Origin: Capnocytophaga periodontitidis
GTDB lineage: Bacteria; Bacteroidota; Bacteroidia; Flavobacteriales; Flavobacteriaceae
Direction of reading: 5' to 3'
Assembly (NCBI RefSeq): GCF_016126015.1
Contig: NZ_JAEFDB010000011.1
Location: 1-64,000 of the forward strand
DNA: 64,000 nt
The position numbers and the translations under genes were made by a program. Positions 51,580 through 61,162 of the stretch are shown here, one piece after another. The notes beneath the pieces are model-generated. The model was not told where the DNA came from and did not search any database. It saw only the letters and a program-made list of their open reading frames with translations. Position 1 is the stretch's first letter. Every line of letters begins with the position of its first letter.

Positions 51580-53412
51580 ATGGATCAAGATAGAATAAGA
51601 GACCGCATATTAAGACGTGCCTCACGTATGTGGGGCTATAGTGAGAGCGAAACAGAGAACTCCTTTGACCCCTTGGTGGGTTTACTGATTTCTGCTTGTG
51701 CCTCAGAACTTGAAAAACTCAGCTTTGAACAAGAAAACTCACGTGCAAGGATTATCGACCGCATTTTAGAGGTGATGTTCCCCGAAGAAGTTGCTGGGGC
51801 ACTCCCTGCGCATACACTATTACAAGTGTACCCTTCCCAAAACAACAAGCCTATCTCATTATATAACAGCTTTGCAACCAAGAAAAGAGTTCAAGATATC
51901 TATAACCCCCAAGAGAATAAAGAAATAGAAATTACTTTTTCCCCAACTATACCCTTAAAACTCACTACAGCCAAAGTAAAATATATCGCTTATGGCAATG
52001 AACTAATAGAACAAGAGAGCTTTTTCTTTGATGAGAAAATAGCCAAAGGGGTAAAACCACTCCCAGCAGGTGAGCTATGGATTGGGATAGAAAACACCAA
52101 TAATGAACCTTTGGAAGACCTTCAGTTTTTTATCAATGTAAATAACAATGAACATAAAGAGCTCTTCTATCACTATTTAAAATTAGCTACTGTAAGTGCT
52201 CAAAACAAGAAGTTTACACTGCTCAATGGATACAATGTTGTAGATAAACATCTTGATTTACAGCATATTATTACCAAGAATAACAACTCATTAGCTTCTA
52301 TATACAATGAGGTCAATCAATTCTACCAGCCTAATTTCTATACGCTTAAAGGTGTATTGGAGCCTATTAGTCCAACTAATAACAAAGAAGCAGAAACTCA
52401 GTTATATAGTCATTTTCCTAATATAGAAGAGCAGGTCAAAGAAAATATTTTGTGGATTAAATTTGAGTTCTCCACAGTAGTACACACAGAGGTTTTTCGC
52501 AGTGTCCGCTTTATGCTCAGTTGCGTGCCTGTCATCAATATAGGGTACAAAAAATTACCTCAAATACTCAAGGGAAGTCTTAATATATTTCCATTACCCA
52601 CAGAGCATCACTTTTTGGACATTGATTATATCATTGATGGCAACCAGAATAGAATTGACTTAAAAAAACACCAAAGCAAAGAGCAGGACACCGTTGCAGT
52701 GGTCAGACGAGGAGGAGTTGCCCGACTTGACAACAGAGAGGCAACCGAGCTATTGCAATACCTTTTAGAGGTTATAAAAAATGAAGCTGCAGCCTTTGCT
52801 GCTGTTGGAGGCGATTACACTAAGGATGTGCTAAAAGAGATTTTTCAGCATATAGCCTCTTTGGAGCAGAGAAAAGATAAACAAGGTATCGTAAAGGATA
52901 ACAATACATATCTTATCATTTCCACGACTAAGAGCGAAGAGCAAAATAATTGTGAGGTAGCTTTCTGGCATACCTCAGGAGCGGAAGGCAATGGACTAAG
53001 AGCAGGAACAAAATGTAGCCCACCTACTCAAACTTCTTATTTTACAGCCCCTGCTACTATCCTAAAAACCTCAGTAGGCGGTAGAAATAGACTCACTTCT
53101 GAGGAAAAACTCTTAGAGCTAAGAAGTGCCTTGCTCTCACGCGGTAGGATAGTAACCATCGCGGATATAGAAGCTTTGGGGATGAGCCATTTTAAGAGTG
53201 CTATAACCACCATTGAGGTAACAAAAGGCACTAAGAAAGAGGTCTCTACTACCCAAGGTTTTAGTCGTACCATAGATATCTACCTTACAAAGAACAATAC
53301 AACTCAAAATATAAGCCCAGAAGAATGGGAGTACCTCAAAGAGAGTTTTATGCTAAAACTAAAGAGTGCCTCTGCTAATATGTACCCCTATCGACTTTTT
53401 GAGAGGGAGTAA
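51580..53412 (+). CDS. tssF: T6SS baseplate subunit TssF
   Basis: A 610 aa protein with the TssF N-terminus: FDPLVGLLISACASELEKLSFEQENSRARIIDRILEVMFPE. It also has the later MLSCVPVINI segment typical of TssF. The length fits (typically 580-640 aa). It is the last gene of unit B; a 299 bp gap with operator and promoter follows. TssF, TssG and TssE form the wedge on which the sheath is built. Confidence 0.88.
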   Translation: MDQDRIRDRILRRASRMWGYSESETENSFDPLVGLLISACASELEKLSFEQENSRARIIDRILEVMFPEEVAGALPAHTLLQVYPSQNNKPISLYNSFATKKRVQDIYNPQENKEIEITFSPTIPLKLTTAKVKYIAYGNELIEQESFFFDEKIAKGVKPLPAGELWIGIENTNNEPLEDLQFFINVNNNEHKELFYHYLKLATVSAQNKKFTLLNGYNVVDKHLDLQHIITKNNNSLASIYNEVNQFYQPNFYTLKGVLEPISPTNNKEAETQLYSHFPNIEEQVKENILWIKFEFSTVVHTEVFRSVRFMLSCVPVINIGYKKLPQILKGSLNIFPLPTEHHFLDIDYIIDGNQNRIDLKKHQSKEQDTVAVVRRGGVARLDNREATELLQYLLEVIKNEAAAFAAVGGDYTKDVLKEIFQHIASLEQRKDKQGIVKDNNTYLIISTTKSEEQNNCEVAFWHTSGAEGNGLRAGTKCSPPTQTSYFTAPATILKTSVGGRNRLTSEEKLLELRSALLSRGRIVTIADIEALGMSHFKSAITTIEVTKGTKKEVSTTQGFSRTIDIYLTKNNTTQNISPEEWEYLKESFMLKLKSASANMYPYRLFERE

Positions 53413-53445
53413 GAACTCCCCCCTCACCCAATAGCTTATATGCAC

Positions 53446-53483
53446 ACTATATAAACACTATGTATGTAAATTCCGTATATAAG
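53446..53483. promoter_or_regulatory. Operator-like repeat, T6SS unit C
   Basis: ACTATATAA at 53446 and ACTATGTATG at 53457 (11 bp apart), then a 7 bp spacer and CGTATATAAG at 53474-53483. It is a weaker version of the element before units A and B, with the same geometry as at unit A. Confidence 0.5.
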
Positions 53484-53578
53484 ATGTATATAGGTTTGCG
53501 AGTTATCTACTTTTGATGGTGGAGTATCACAAAAAACTCACAAATCCGTTAAAATTTTGTTAAACTTGATAAAAGCTC

Positions 53579-53608
53579 TTGTGTGTTAAATAATATTGCG
53601 TAATTTTG
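53579..53608 (+). promoter_or_regulatory. Promoter of T6SS unit C
   Basis: TTG (53579-53581) and TAATTTTG (53601-53608) are 19 bp apart, 103 bp before tssB. The leader between contains no gene. Confidence 0.65.
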
Positions 53609-53711
53609 CATTGAGATACATCTATAGATTTATCCATTCTTGGATTTGAATGGGAATGTAGGTGCAAAGAAGCGTAATAAAGAAACAATATTAACTTAAT
53701 ACATAAATACT

Positions 53712-54164
53712 ATGGCAGTTAGCAGTAAAGGTATAGGCGGAAATGAAGTCCCCTTAGATGCCAATGAGGCAATTGCAGACATTCCTCAGAATAGAACCCT
53801 GATAGCACAAAAGCTAACAGCAGATGACCCCATCAAGCCAGAGCTGGTAGAAGGGCTTACTTCTATTGAAAAAGTATTTGAACACTTTAGCCCGCAGATA
53901 AACATAGACTTTGAGGATGCTGAAGGAGCTATGAAGAAAGAGACACTTTCTTTTAGCAATCTGGGAGATTTTGGGGTAAAGGGAATCACAGCACAAAGCG
54001 ACTTCCTTACAGGTTTGGAGACTGAAAAAGACCAATACCAAAAGATTGTTAAGCAACTGAAAAGCAATAAGGTGCTTAAAGCTGCCTTAGAAGACCCCGA
54101 AGCCAAGGCAGCACTGCTGAGTACCTTACGAGGCTTGATTAGTGAATTAACAGAAAAGAAATAG
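53712..54164 (+). CDS. tssB: T6SS contractile sheath small subunit TssB
   Basis: A 150 aa sheath protein (VipA). Family features are INIDFEDAEGAMKKETLSFSNLGDF and the C-terminal KAALLSTLRGLISEL helix. It pairs with TssC, which begins 28 bp later. The sheath contracts to fire the Hcp tube. Confidence 0.88.
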   Translation: MAVSSKGIGGNEVPLDANEAIADIPQNRTLIAQKLTADDPIKPELVEGLTSIEKVFEHFSPQINIDFEDAEGAMKKETLSFSNLGDFGVKGITAQSDFLTGLETEKDQYQKIVKQLKSNKVLKAALEDPEAKAALLSTLRGLISELTEKK

Positions 54165-54192
54165 TTTAGTTTTTACCTAAAAATATAAGACA

Positions 54193-55554
54193 ATGGCAGA
54201 TAATACAGCTAAACAAGCACAAGGTGCTCCCTTAGCACCACAAGAAAAACCTATTTCCATAGAGAAGTCTATAGAGGCTTTGGCACGTTATGGTGGATTT
54301 GACCTCTTAGAGAGTGCTATTGAGAATGTACAAAATGTAAATCCAGAGCGCAAAGCACGTAGAAATATTTTCCTTTCAGAGGCTAACAAAGCCAAAGAAC
54401 GTGAGACCTTAAAAAAGACTTTAGAGTTATGGCTCAATGTGCTTAGTGATAATGAGACCATTACCGATATGGTCGCTTCTTCAGAAGACCATAAAAAAGC
54501 CTCTGAAGCGTTACTTACAAAGAACTTAGCGTATGCCGTAGACGCTACCAAAGAGTTAGAGGCTAACTATCGTACGGTAGCACTTTTCTATAAAAACACT
54601 GAAGAAGATAAGGTTAAGAATGTAACTATTGTCAATGCTACTCTTGAGCAATTAAAAGACTTAGACAACACCCGATTTATTGATACTATTCACGCAGAGC
54701 TTACTGATAATTATGACCGATTAGACCTTAAAAACAACTATTCTATCTTGGTTATCCCAGGTTATTTAGGTTCTAATGCGGTACTTGAAAAGTGGGCAAA
54801 AATAGCCCATAGCAATAAGGTAATGCTCGTTACCGACTTTCAGCACTTAGATGAACCCGATGATGTAATGGAGATGTTTGATGAGGCAAATCACACAGGG
54901 GGAGATGTATACCGCTCCAATGTACTGATGACTTGTAATTGGCTCGTAGGTCGTGGTCGTTTTGAAGAAATAGAAGAAACTGATGATTTATTTGTACCCC
55001 CTTCAGCAGCTTTGGCTGGTAAGATTTACAAGACATTGATGTCTCAGGTAACGGCGGGTAAGAAGTTTGGGGGTATCAATGAGGTAGAAGGAGTGAAGTT
55101 TGACCTTAAGAAGAGTGAGATTGCTAACTTAGAGAGTCTGGGACTTATCCCAATGGTCAATGAATATGGCAAGGTAATGGCATTTTCAGCCAAAACCTTA
55201 TTCAATGGGGATAATATAGGTTTGCAGACCTATTCAGTGGTACGTGTGTTTGACTATGTAACCAAAGTACTGATGGATTTCTTGAACAGACGTGCTTTTG
55301 AGAACTATTCCTCAGTAACCCGCAAAGAGATTATGGGACAGATAGTTCGCTTTTTAGATAGCATCACAGGTCCTTATAAGCTGATTGAAAAGTTTGAAAT
55401 CAAACGATTTGAGCAAGATGCTATCCAAAAAGACAAAATCCATTTGGATATTCATATGACCCCTTATTTCCCAGCAAAGAACTTCCTGATTAAGATGGAC
55501 GGACAAAAGGGAGATGATGGCAACGAGTGGGATGTAGAATACGCACAGAATTAA
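54193..55554 (+). CDS. tssC: T6SS contractile sheath large subunit TssC
   Basis: A 453 aa sheath protein (VipB). It has the N-terminal charged helices (ERKARRNIFLSEANKAKERE), a central LDNTRFIDTIHAEL segment, and the C-terminal FPAKNFLIKMDGQKG end typical of Bacteroidota TssC. It is read together with TssB from one promoter. The length matches the T6SSiii form. Confidence 0.85.
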   Translation: MADNTAKQAQGAPLAPQEKPISIEKSIEALARYGGFDLLESAIENVQNVNPERKARRNIFLSEANKAKERETLKKTLELWLNVLSDNETITDMVASSEDHKKASEALLTKNLAYAVDATKELEANYRTVALFYKNTEEDKVKNVTIVNATLEQLKDLDNTRFIDTIHAELTDNYDRLDLKNNYSILVIPGYLGSNAVLEKWAKIAHSNKVMLVTDFQHLDEPDDVMEMFDEANHTGGDVYRSNVLMTCNWLVGRGRFEEIEETDDLFVPPSAALAGKIYKTLMSQVTAGKKFGGINEVEGVKFDLKKSEIANLESLGLIPMVNEYGKVMAFSAKTLFNGDNIGLQTYSVVRVFDYVTKVLMDFLNRRAFENYSSVTRKEIMGQIVRFLDSITGPYKLIEKFEIKRFEQDAIQKDKIHLDIHMTPYFPAKNFLIKMDGQKGDDGNEWDVEYAQN

Positions 55555-55704
55555 AAAATAGATAATATACATAATTATTGTAATTAAGATGATAAACTAA
55601 TAAAAGCCAATTGAAAATTAATAGATAGTAAGGAGAGAAAGAAGGCAAAATATATTTTCCATAGTTGGTAGTATTGAGTATTTAAATTTTAAAATATATT
55701 TAAC

Positions 55705-56091
55705 ATGGCATTTAAAGCAAAATTAGTGGTTGCGGGTAAAGAGCGCAACATTCTTTCCGTAGACTACGGAATGTTACAGGAAACCGATGCGTCAGGCAGA
55801 CCATCAAGTATCTCAAGAGGAGGAAAGATCCACATCACTGTGGAAAGCACAGGAGATACCGACCTCTTTGAGTGGATGACCAATTCTTTTGAAAGAAAGG
55901 ATGGGAGTATTGTCTTCTTAAAACGAGACAGTGAAGCGACTTTAAAAGAGTTGAAGTTTAAAGAGGCTTATATTGTTAAGTACCAAGAAGATTTTGATGC
56001 GACAGGAAATCAACCTCTTAAAGAAACCTTTACGCTTTCAGCTAAAGAGATTGAGCTTGGTACAGGCAAACACGTCAATGAGTGGGTGTAG
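55705..56091 (+). CDS. tssD: T6SS inner-tube protein Hcp, copy 1
   Basis: A 128 aa Hcp/TssD that would stack into the tube inside the sheath. The N-terminal FKAKLVVAGKERNILSVDY and the later YIVKYQEDFDATGNQPLKE are shared with the next copy. A 150 bp gap precedes it; no clear promoter was found there beyond a weak TAGTATTG at 55669. It is followed by two further paralogues. Confidence 0.85.
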   Translation: MAFKAKLVVAGKERNILSVDYGMLQETDASGRPSSISRGGKIHITVESTGDTDLFEWMTNSFERKDGSIVFLKRDSEATLKELKFKEAYIVKYQEDFDATGNQPLKETFTLSAKEIELGTGKHVNEWV

Positions 56092-56141
56092 GTGCTGAGA
56101 GAAGTAAACATTTCATTATTAATTTTTAAAAAGGAATATTT

Positions 56142-56528
56142 ATGGCTTTTAAGGCAAAATTAAAAGTAGCAGGTAAGGAGTTTAACATCCTTAAAGTGAG
56201 CTACGCGTTGTTCCAAGAGACAGACGCAACAGGAAGACCGTCAAGTGTTGCCCGAGGTGGTAAGATTGACATAGAGATTGAAGGCACTGAGTCGCCTGAG
56301 TTTTTCGAGTGGATGGTTAATTCATTTGAGAGAAAAGACGGCAGTATCGTCTTCTTAAAACGAGATAGCGAGGCAACGCTTAAAGAACTCAAATTTACTG
56401 AGGGGTATTTGGTAAAGCACAGAGAGAATTTTGAGGCTTCAGGACAAAAACCTCTGACAGAATCCTTCACAATCTCTGCTCGTAAGATAGAGATGGGCAC
56501 AGGTGCGTTTGAGAACGAATGGGTTTAG
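56142..56528 (+). CDS. tssD: T6SS inner-tube protein Hcp, copy 2
   Basis: A 128 aa paralogue of copy 1 with an identical SFERKDGSIVFLKRDSEATL middle and different surface loops (DIEIEGTESPEFFEW). It may make a mixed tube or accept different cargo. A hairpin follows before copy 3. Confidence 0.85.
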   Translation: MAFKAKLKVAGKEFNILKVSYALFQETDATGRPSSVARGGKIDIEIEGTESPEFFEWMVNSFERKDGSIVFLKRDSEATLKELKFTEGYLVKHRENFEASGQKPLTESFTISARKIEMGTGAFENEWV

Positions 56529-56536
56529 AAGTATAG

Positions 56537-56567
56537 AGAGCAGGTGTGAGCAGTTCATACCTGCTCT
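56537..56567 (+). terminator. Hairpin between Hcp copies 2 and 3
   Basis: AGAGCAGGT and its complement ACCTGCTCT form a 9 bp stem with a 13-base loop, followed by only a short T/C run. It is at best a weak terminator or attenuator. Confidence 0.4.
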
Positions 56568-56637
56568 TTCTACAACTACACAATAGATAAAGATACAAAG
56601 TATTAATAGAACAACTCAAAAATAAAAAGATTAGATT

Positions 56638-57027
56638 ATGTCATTTCTTGCAAAATTAGAATTAGATGATAAGACTTACAATGTTTTGGAGTGTGAATAC
56701 GATTTCACTCAGAACATTGATGAAACAGGTAAACCAAAGGGAATGCCTTATGGTGGAGAAATATACATTAGAGTAGAGAGCACAGGAACACCTGAACTGC
56801 TCAATTGGATGTTAGACCACAACCAAACTAAAGATGGTAAAATTATTTTTTACCGTAGAGATGCTATGAGTAAGCTCCAAGAAGTGCTTTTCAAAAAAGC
56901 CTTTTGTATTAAATACAAGGAACATTTTGATGCACAAGGCACTGAGCCTTTGCAGATAGAAATACGACTCATCGCACAAGGATTTGATGTAGGTGGGGTA
57001 GCTCACAATAAGATGTGGAGAGGATAA
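56638..57027 (+). CDS. tssD: T6SS inner-tube protein Hcp, divergent copy 3
   Basis: A 129 aa Hcp more distant from the other two: FLAKLELDDKTYNVLECEYDF, then GTPELLNWMLDHNQTKDGKI and KYKEHFDAQGTEPLQ. It is adjacent to vgrG, so it may be the tube-tip or spike-specific form. Its sequence keeps the Hcp fold pattern. Confidence 0.82.
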   Translation: MSFLAKLELDDKTYNVLECEYDFTQNIDETGKPKGMPYGGEIYIRVESTGTPELLNWMLDHNQTKDGKIIFYRRDAMSKLQEVLFKKAFCIKYKEHFDAQGTEPLQIEIRLIAQGFDVGGVAHNKMWRG

Positions 57028-57072
57028 AGCTATTTTAAATTACTAATACTAATATCTTAAAGAGCATTTTTT

Positions 57073-58917
57073 ATGGAGTTAAAAGATTTCAAATTAAAAA
57101 GTTTTACAGAGTTTCTTAACGATAAGACCAATCCTGTGGTCTACTGCTTACTGAGTTCTAATGGTAAAGACTTCTTGGCTACAGAAAGCTATAAAGTGGA
57201 GCTACACCAATACAACTGCCAGCACGATACCTTTACCATTGAAACCCCAGAGGACTCATTTGATAAGTTCCACGAATACATTATGGAGCACTCTCGCGAT
57301 CTGCTTGGCGATCCTCTTACCATTAAGTTTTATCAGTATGGCAAGGTGGTGCAACACTTCTCAGGGATTATCACTAAGATTCACTGTAAGCGAAAAACAG
57401 GGGGTGGTTATGGTACGCTCTATATCTCAGGAAATGCACCAAGCATCCTCTTAGATAGCGGTAAGGAATGCCAATCTTATGAGAATAAAACACTACAAGA
57501 AATCGTTGCCGCAGCTACTGAGGAATATGATGAGTCCGCAAAAGTGGATACCTCAGCAGGGGTGAATACCACAAGGACGCTTCCTTATACGGTACAATAC
57601 CAAGAGTCTGACTACGACTTTATTTGTCGTTTGGCTAAGTATTATGGGGAATATTTTTATTATGATGGCAGTAAACTTATCTTTGGTAATAAACTCCAAG
57701 AGACCATTGATTTGGGTGAGAACCTGAACCTGATCGATGAAGAGTTCTTCTTAGAGGTAAAACCACAGGATTTTCAGTATATAAACTACAATATACATCA
57801 AGGAACATCTGAAAATAATGACTCACGAGATGCTGCTAATGAGTATAAGAATAACCCTATACAAACCGATGCAAAGAATGCTTCTAAAAAAATCTACAAA
57901 AAAATACCTCAAAAATATCACTCGGCTACTTCATTAGAGCAATCAAGTGTAGATTTAGAGGATGTAGTACGCTTAGAGAAAGACAAACGCGAATTGTTGC
58001 TCAAAGTAAAGGGACAAAGCCGTGACCCACGTCTCAGGATGAATACCTTTGCGTGTCTTACTGACATCAATGCCCGAGCAATGGAGACTTATAGGGTCAT
58101 AAAAATATCGCACTATCATAGTGGTATGGAGTATTACAATTCCTTTGAGGGAATCCCGATGATGCGTACCCCTGCTGATTTTGATGAGAATGCTTTTCCG
58201 CACTCAGAGCAGCAACCAGCAATTGTAAAAGACAACAACGATCCTTTAGGAATGGGACGTGTACGCGTGCAATTCTTATGGCAGGCAAAACGCAATGAAA
58301 TGACCCCTTGGATACGTGTAGTGCAACCCTATACAGGAGGGGGTAAAGGCTTTTATTTTATCCCTGAGGTAGGAGAAGAGGTATTAGTGGATTTTGAAGG
58401 AGGTAATGCAGAACGTCCTTTTGTGCTGGGGGCACATTACAATGGTGAGGCAAAGAGTGGGTATCACAATGCTGATAATCGCGTAAAGGCAATTCATACG
58501 AAAAGTGGACATAAGCTCATCTTTACCGAAGATGAGAGCATCTTGCTTACTGACAAGAATGGCAATGTAATTAAGTTGGATACTCAGGGTAAGAATATAG
58601 AAATTTCTGCGCCTGAGACTATTAATATTACGGCTAAGAACATCAACCTAAAAGCAAGCGATAGTATTGATTTTGATGCTAATGTTAATATCACTGAAAC
58701 GGCTGGAAAGGCTAAGAGAAGTGATATTTGTGGAGATATGTTTGTGTATGTAAATGGTGCTTTAACTGAGGTGATTGAGGGAGATCTACATAGCCATTCA
58801 AAAGGAGGAAGCCAATATACAGCGAAAGAGACTATTGTAGATAGCTCTAACAATATGAAAGTTAATTCTGCTACATCCCTTAAAAAGAAGAGTGGAGAAT
58901 ATAGTGCTCAAGGCTAA
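57073..58917 (+). CDS. tssI: T6SS spike protein VgrG
   Basis: A 614 aa spike. The gp27-like part has YKVELHQYNCQHDTF, QYGKVVQHFSGIITKI and YDFICRLAKYYGEYFYYDG. The gp5-OB part has MGRVRVQFLWQA, TPWIRVVQPYTGG and PEVGEEVLVDFEGGNAERP. A beta-helix needle follows, ending in LKKKSGEYSAQG. No C-terminal toxin domain is fused; effectors are encoded separately downstream. The 3' ~540 bases are repeated at 62450-62992. Confidence 0.92.
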   Translation: MELKDFKLKSFTEFLNDKTNPVVYCLLSSNGKDFLATESYKVELHQYNCQHDTFTIETPEDSFDKFHEYIMEHSRDLLGDPLTIKFYQYGKVVQHFSGIITKIHCKRKTGGGYGTLYISGNAPSILLDSGKECQSYENKTLQEIVAAATEEYDESAKVDTSAGVNTTRTLPYTVQYQESDYDFICRLAKYYGEYFYYDGSKLIFGNKLQETIDLGENLNLIDEEFFLEVKPQDFQYINYNIHQGTSENNDSRDAANEYKNNPIQTDAKNASKKIYKKIPQKYHSATSLEQSSVDLEDVVRLEKDKRELLLKVKGQSRDPRLRMNTFACLTDINARAMETYRVIKISHYHSGMEYYNSFEGIPMMRTPADFDENAFPHSEQQPAIVKDNNDPLGMGRVRVQFLWQAKRNEMTPWIRVVQPYTGGGKGFYFIPEVGEEVLVDFEGGNAERPFVLGAHYNGEAKSGYHNADNRVKAIHTKSGHKLIFTEDESILLTDKNGNVIKLDTQGKNIEISAPETINITAKNINLKASDSIDFDANVNITETAGKAKRSDICGDMFVYVNGALTEVIEGDLHSHSKGGSQYTAKETIVDSSNNMKVNSATSLKKKSGEYSAQG

Positions 58918-58928
58918 AAGATAATAGT

Positions 58929-60383
58929 ATGAGAACAAGAATTGTAAAAGGAACAATGCATATCTCAAGTGATGGAGATATAGAATTTCATACCTTTGGA
59001 GGTGATTTAACTTTCAGAGCAGGTGGTAAAAATGAATGGACAAGTCCTCAAACTATCGTAGGAGATTATGAGCCAATGGAGTTGCCAAATAAAACCTCTA
59101 TACCAATAGTAAAAAGTAAATGTCTTGTAGAATTTAGACCTCATTCAAACTGGAAAGGAGAATACGGTTTTGATTGGATACGAACAGGAGATACAGGGAG
59201 AAGCGGAGATAACCCGTTGTACTGTATACTGGGTAGATATTATATCCCCATTCCCAATTCTGGGGGTGAAATAGATAGCTGTGGAACACCTAAGAACGTA
59301 GAAGAATATGGTACACCTGTGAATGTAACGCCGGAGGATTATTATAGTTATAAGTTTATAAAAGACAAAGAAATGTTTAATAGGCTGACTAGAACTTTCT
59401 CTCGGTTTAAAATCACTTGGAAGAATCCTGCAAAGGAATTACCTTTCTATGTTGTCCCTATATTAACATTATGGAAAGGGCGAAAAGCTACATTTAGTTT
59501 AAAATTTGAAGGAAAAGAGAAAGCTAAAAATATTACTTTTGAATTTGAAAATTCTTTTGTAGAGGATAAAGGATATTTAACATTAGAGAGACCTAAGTTA
59601 GATCTTAATAAAATAAGTTTAGAAAATGGGAATCTAAATTATCTAAAGAAGGATTGTTTTACAATTTGTTGTAATAAAGAATTTGATACTCCTCAAAAGT
59701 TATTAGTAAAAGCGGACGGCAAATTGTGTGGCGCAATGCTTATCCTCCCTAATTCTTATAAAGTTAGAAGAGAAATTAAAATTGTTATAATCTATACCGA
59801 AACAAGTATTAGTGATAAAAAAGGAAAACTTGTGGGTGGGGAAGAATCTCTGAGAAACTTCCTTAATCAGGCAATGATAGACCCTAAAATCACTTATGAA
59901 AATTTAGTTTGTAAGTATAAAAATAAGGAAGAGAACAAAAAGTTTAAAGAGGAATGTACTTATTTTAACAAAGAAGATAGAATATATTATTTAAAGAATA
60001 TGAATATGAATATGGGAACTTTTGAAAATCATATATTGAAGTTTTATAATGAGAAATTTAAAGATAAATACAATGATTATTATAAAATTTTTCTTGTAGG
60101 AGAGAGATCAGAAAAAAATGCGGGTTTCACAGATGATAGGAATAAGTACTCTTTTTGCTTGTTAAACGCTGATGAGCGAACTGCTGCACACGAAGTTTTG
60201 CATAGTATTGGGTTAGATCATACTTTTGAAAAGAATAGTGATGACTTTATTTATAAAGGGCAACAAACAGATAATGTGATGGATTATCTAAACAAAGGAG
60301 TTGCTCTCTATCAATGGCAATGGAAATTAATAAACCCCGCAATAAAAGAAATATTAAATAGAATAATTAATGAGCAATTATGA
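58929..60383 (+). CDS. Metzincin-type T6SS effector candidate
   Basis: A 484 aa protein without a signal peptide, 11 bp after vgrG. The first ~49 residues (MRTRIVKGTM...GKNEWTSPQTI) are shared with the effector starting at 63004 and may dock on VgrG. The C-terminus carries HEVLHSIGLDH (His421, Glu422, His425, His431), the metzincin zinc site, and a Met-turn at Met451 (NVMDY). It is therefore a predicted zinc metalloprotease toxin. The substrate is unknown. The middle part is unrecognised. The next gene overlaps its stop and is the likely immunity gene. Confidence 0.75.
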   Translation: MRTRIVKGTMHISSDGDIEFHTFGGDLTFRAGGKNEWTSPQTIVGDYEPMELPNKTSIPIVKSKCLVEFRPHSNWKGEYGFDWIRTGDTGRSGDNPLYCILGRYYIPIPNSGGEIDSCGTPKNVEEYGTPVNVTPEDYYSYKFIKDKEMFNRLTRTFSRFKITWKNPAKELPFYVVPILTLWKGRKATFSLKFEGKEKAKNITFEFENSFVEDKGYLTLERPKLDLNKISLENGNLNYLKKDCFTICCNKEFDTPQKLLVKADGKLCGAMLILPNSYKVRREIKIVIIYTETSISDKKGKLVGGEESLRNFLNQAMIDPKITYENLVCKYKNKEENKKFKEECTYFNKEDRIYYLKNMNMNMGTFENHILKFYNEKFKDKYNDYYKIFLVGERSEKNAGFTDDRNKYSFCLLNADERTAAHEVLHSIGLDHTFEKNSDDFIYKGQQTDNVMDYLNKGVALYQWQWKLINPAIKEILNRIINEQL

Positions 60384-61162
60384 GAGTATTTTTAGTATTA
60401 CTATATTTGTATGCTTCCTATGTAATAGCACAACCTAAAAATGAAACGTTTGATTTTAAGCTCGCTAAAGAGCTTGAACATAAAAGAGGGGGATTATTGA
60501 AAGATATATATATGAAAGAAGGGTGCAGAGTTTATGATATAGATTTTGACAAAGAAGAAGGGGGATATATAGAGGAAAGTTTGCCCTCCCCTTCTTTTAT
60601 AACACGCCGTAAAGATTATTATCCGAATGGAAAAATTAAAAGCATCAAGCATTTTATAGGAGAAAATGTACTTATCGGAAAATCTGTTTATTACAATAAA
60701 AAAGGCGTTAAAAGAATTGTAGATGAAGATAAGAAATTCAAGAAAATTAAATATCCTTATATTTTACAATTCTTGGAAAAGAAAGGACATATCAACCTTA
60801 AAACTGGAAAAGGTAGAATTGTTGATATTAGAGGAACAAATTATTTTGGATTTCAATTACTTTATGTAGAAGAAATGAATATGTGGGAGGCTATCATAAA
60901 AGATGGTTACCCAGAAGATAAATGTTTAGAGAAATATATAGAATTAGCAAAAAAAGAGAAATATATAGAATTAGCAAAAAAAGAAAAACAAAAAAGAGAA
61001 GAGGATCATCTGATAGTTTGTTCATATAGAAATTGTGATCTACATTATTTTATAGATGCAATTTCTGGAAAACAGATTTCAAAACAAGAGTACGCAAAAA
61101 GATATAGAGCAGCGTTTGGTGAAAACGATGAAAAACTTGATTATATCTTTACAGAACCTTGA
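60380..61162 (+). CDS. Exported probable immunity protein, copy 1
   Basis: A 260 aa protein with a Sec signal (VFLVLLYLYASYVIAQ). It starts in an ATGA overlap with the metzincin gene. The MORN-like YYPNGKIKSIKHF ... YYNKKGVKRIV segments suggest a toxin-antitoxin-like beta scaffold (MORN variants occur in immunity proteins). A 30-base in-frame tandem repeat at ~60943-60990 doubles EKYIELAKKE compared with copy 2. It is probably periplasmic. Confidence 0.6.
   Translation: MRVFLVLLYLYASYVIAQPKNETFDFKLAKELEHKRGGLLKDIYMKEGCRVYDIDFDKEEGGYIEESLPSPSFITRRKDYYPNGKIKSIKHFIGENVLIGKSVYYNKKGVKRIVDEDKKFKKIKYPYILQFLEKKGHINLKTGKGRIVDIRGTNYFGFQLLYVEEMNMWEAIIKDGYPEDKCLEKYIELAKKEKYIELAKKEKQKREEDHLIVCSYRNCDLHYFIDAISGKQISKQEYAKRYRAAFGENDEKLDYIFTEP

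Noticed and set aside
57073-58917. Evolved VgrG with its own toxin domain
   Set aside because: The frame ends at the needle; no extra C-terminal domain is present.
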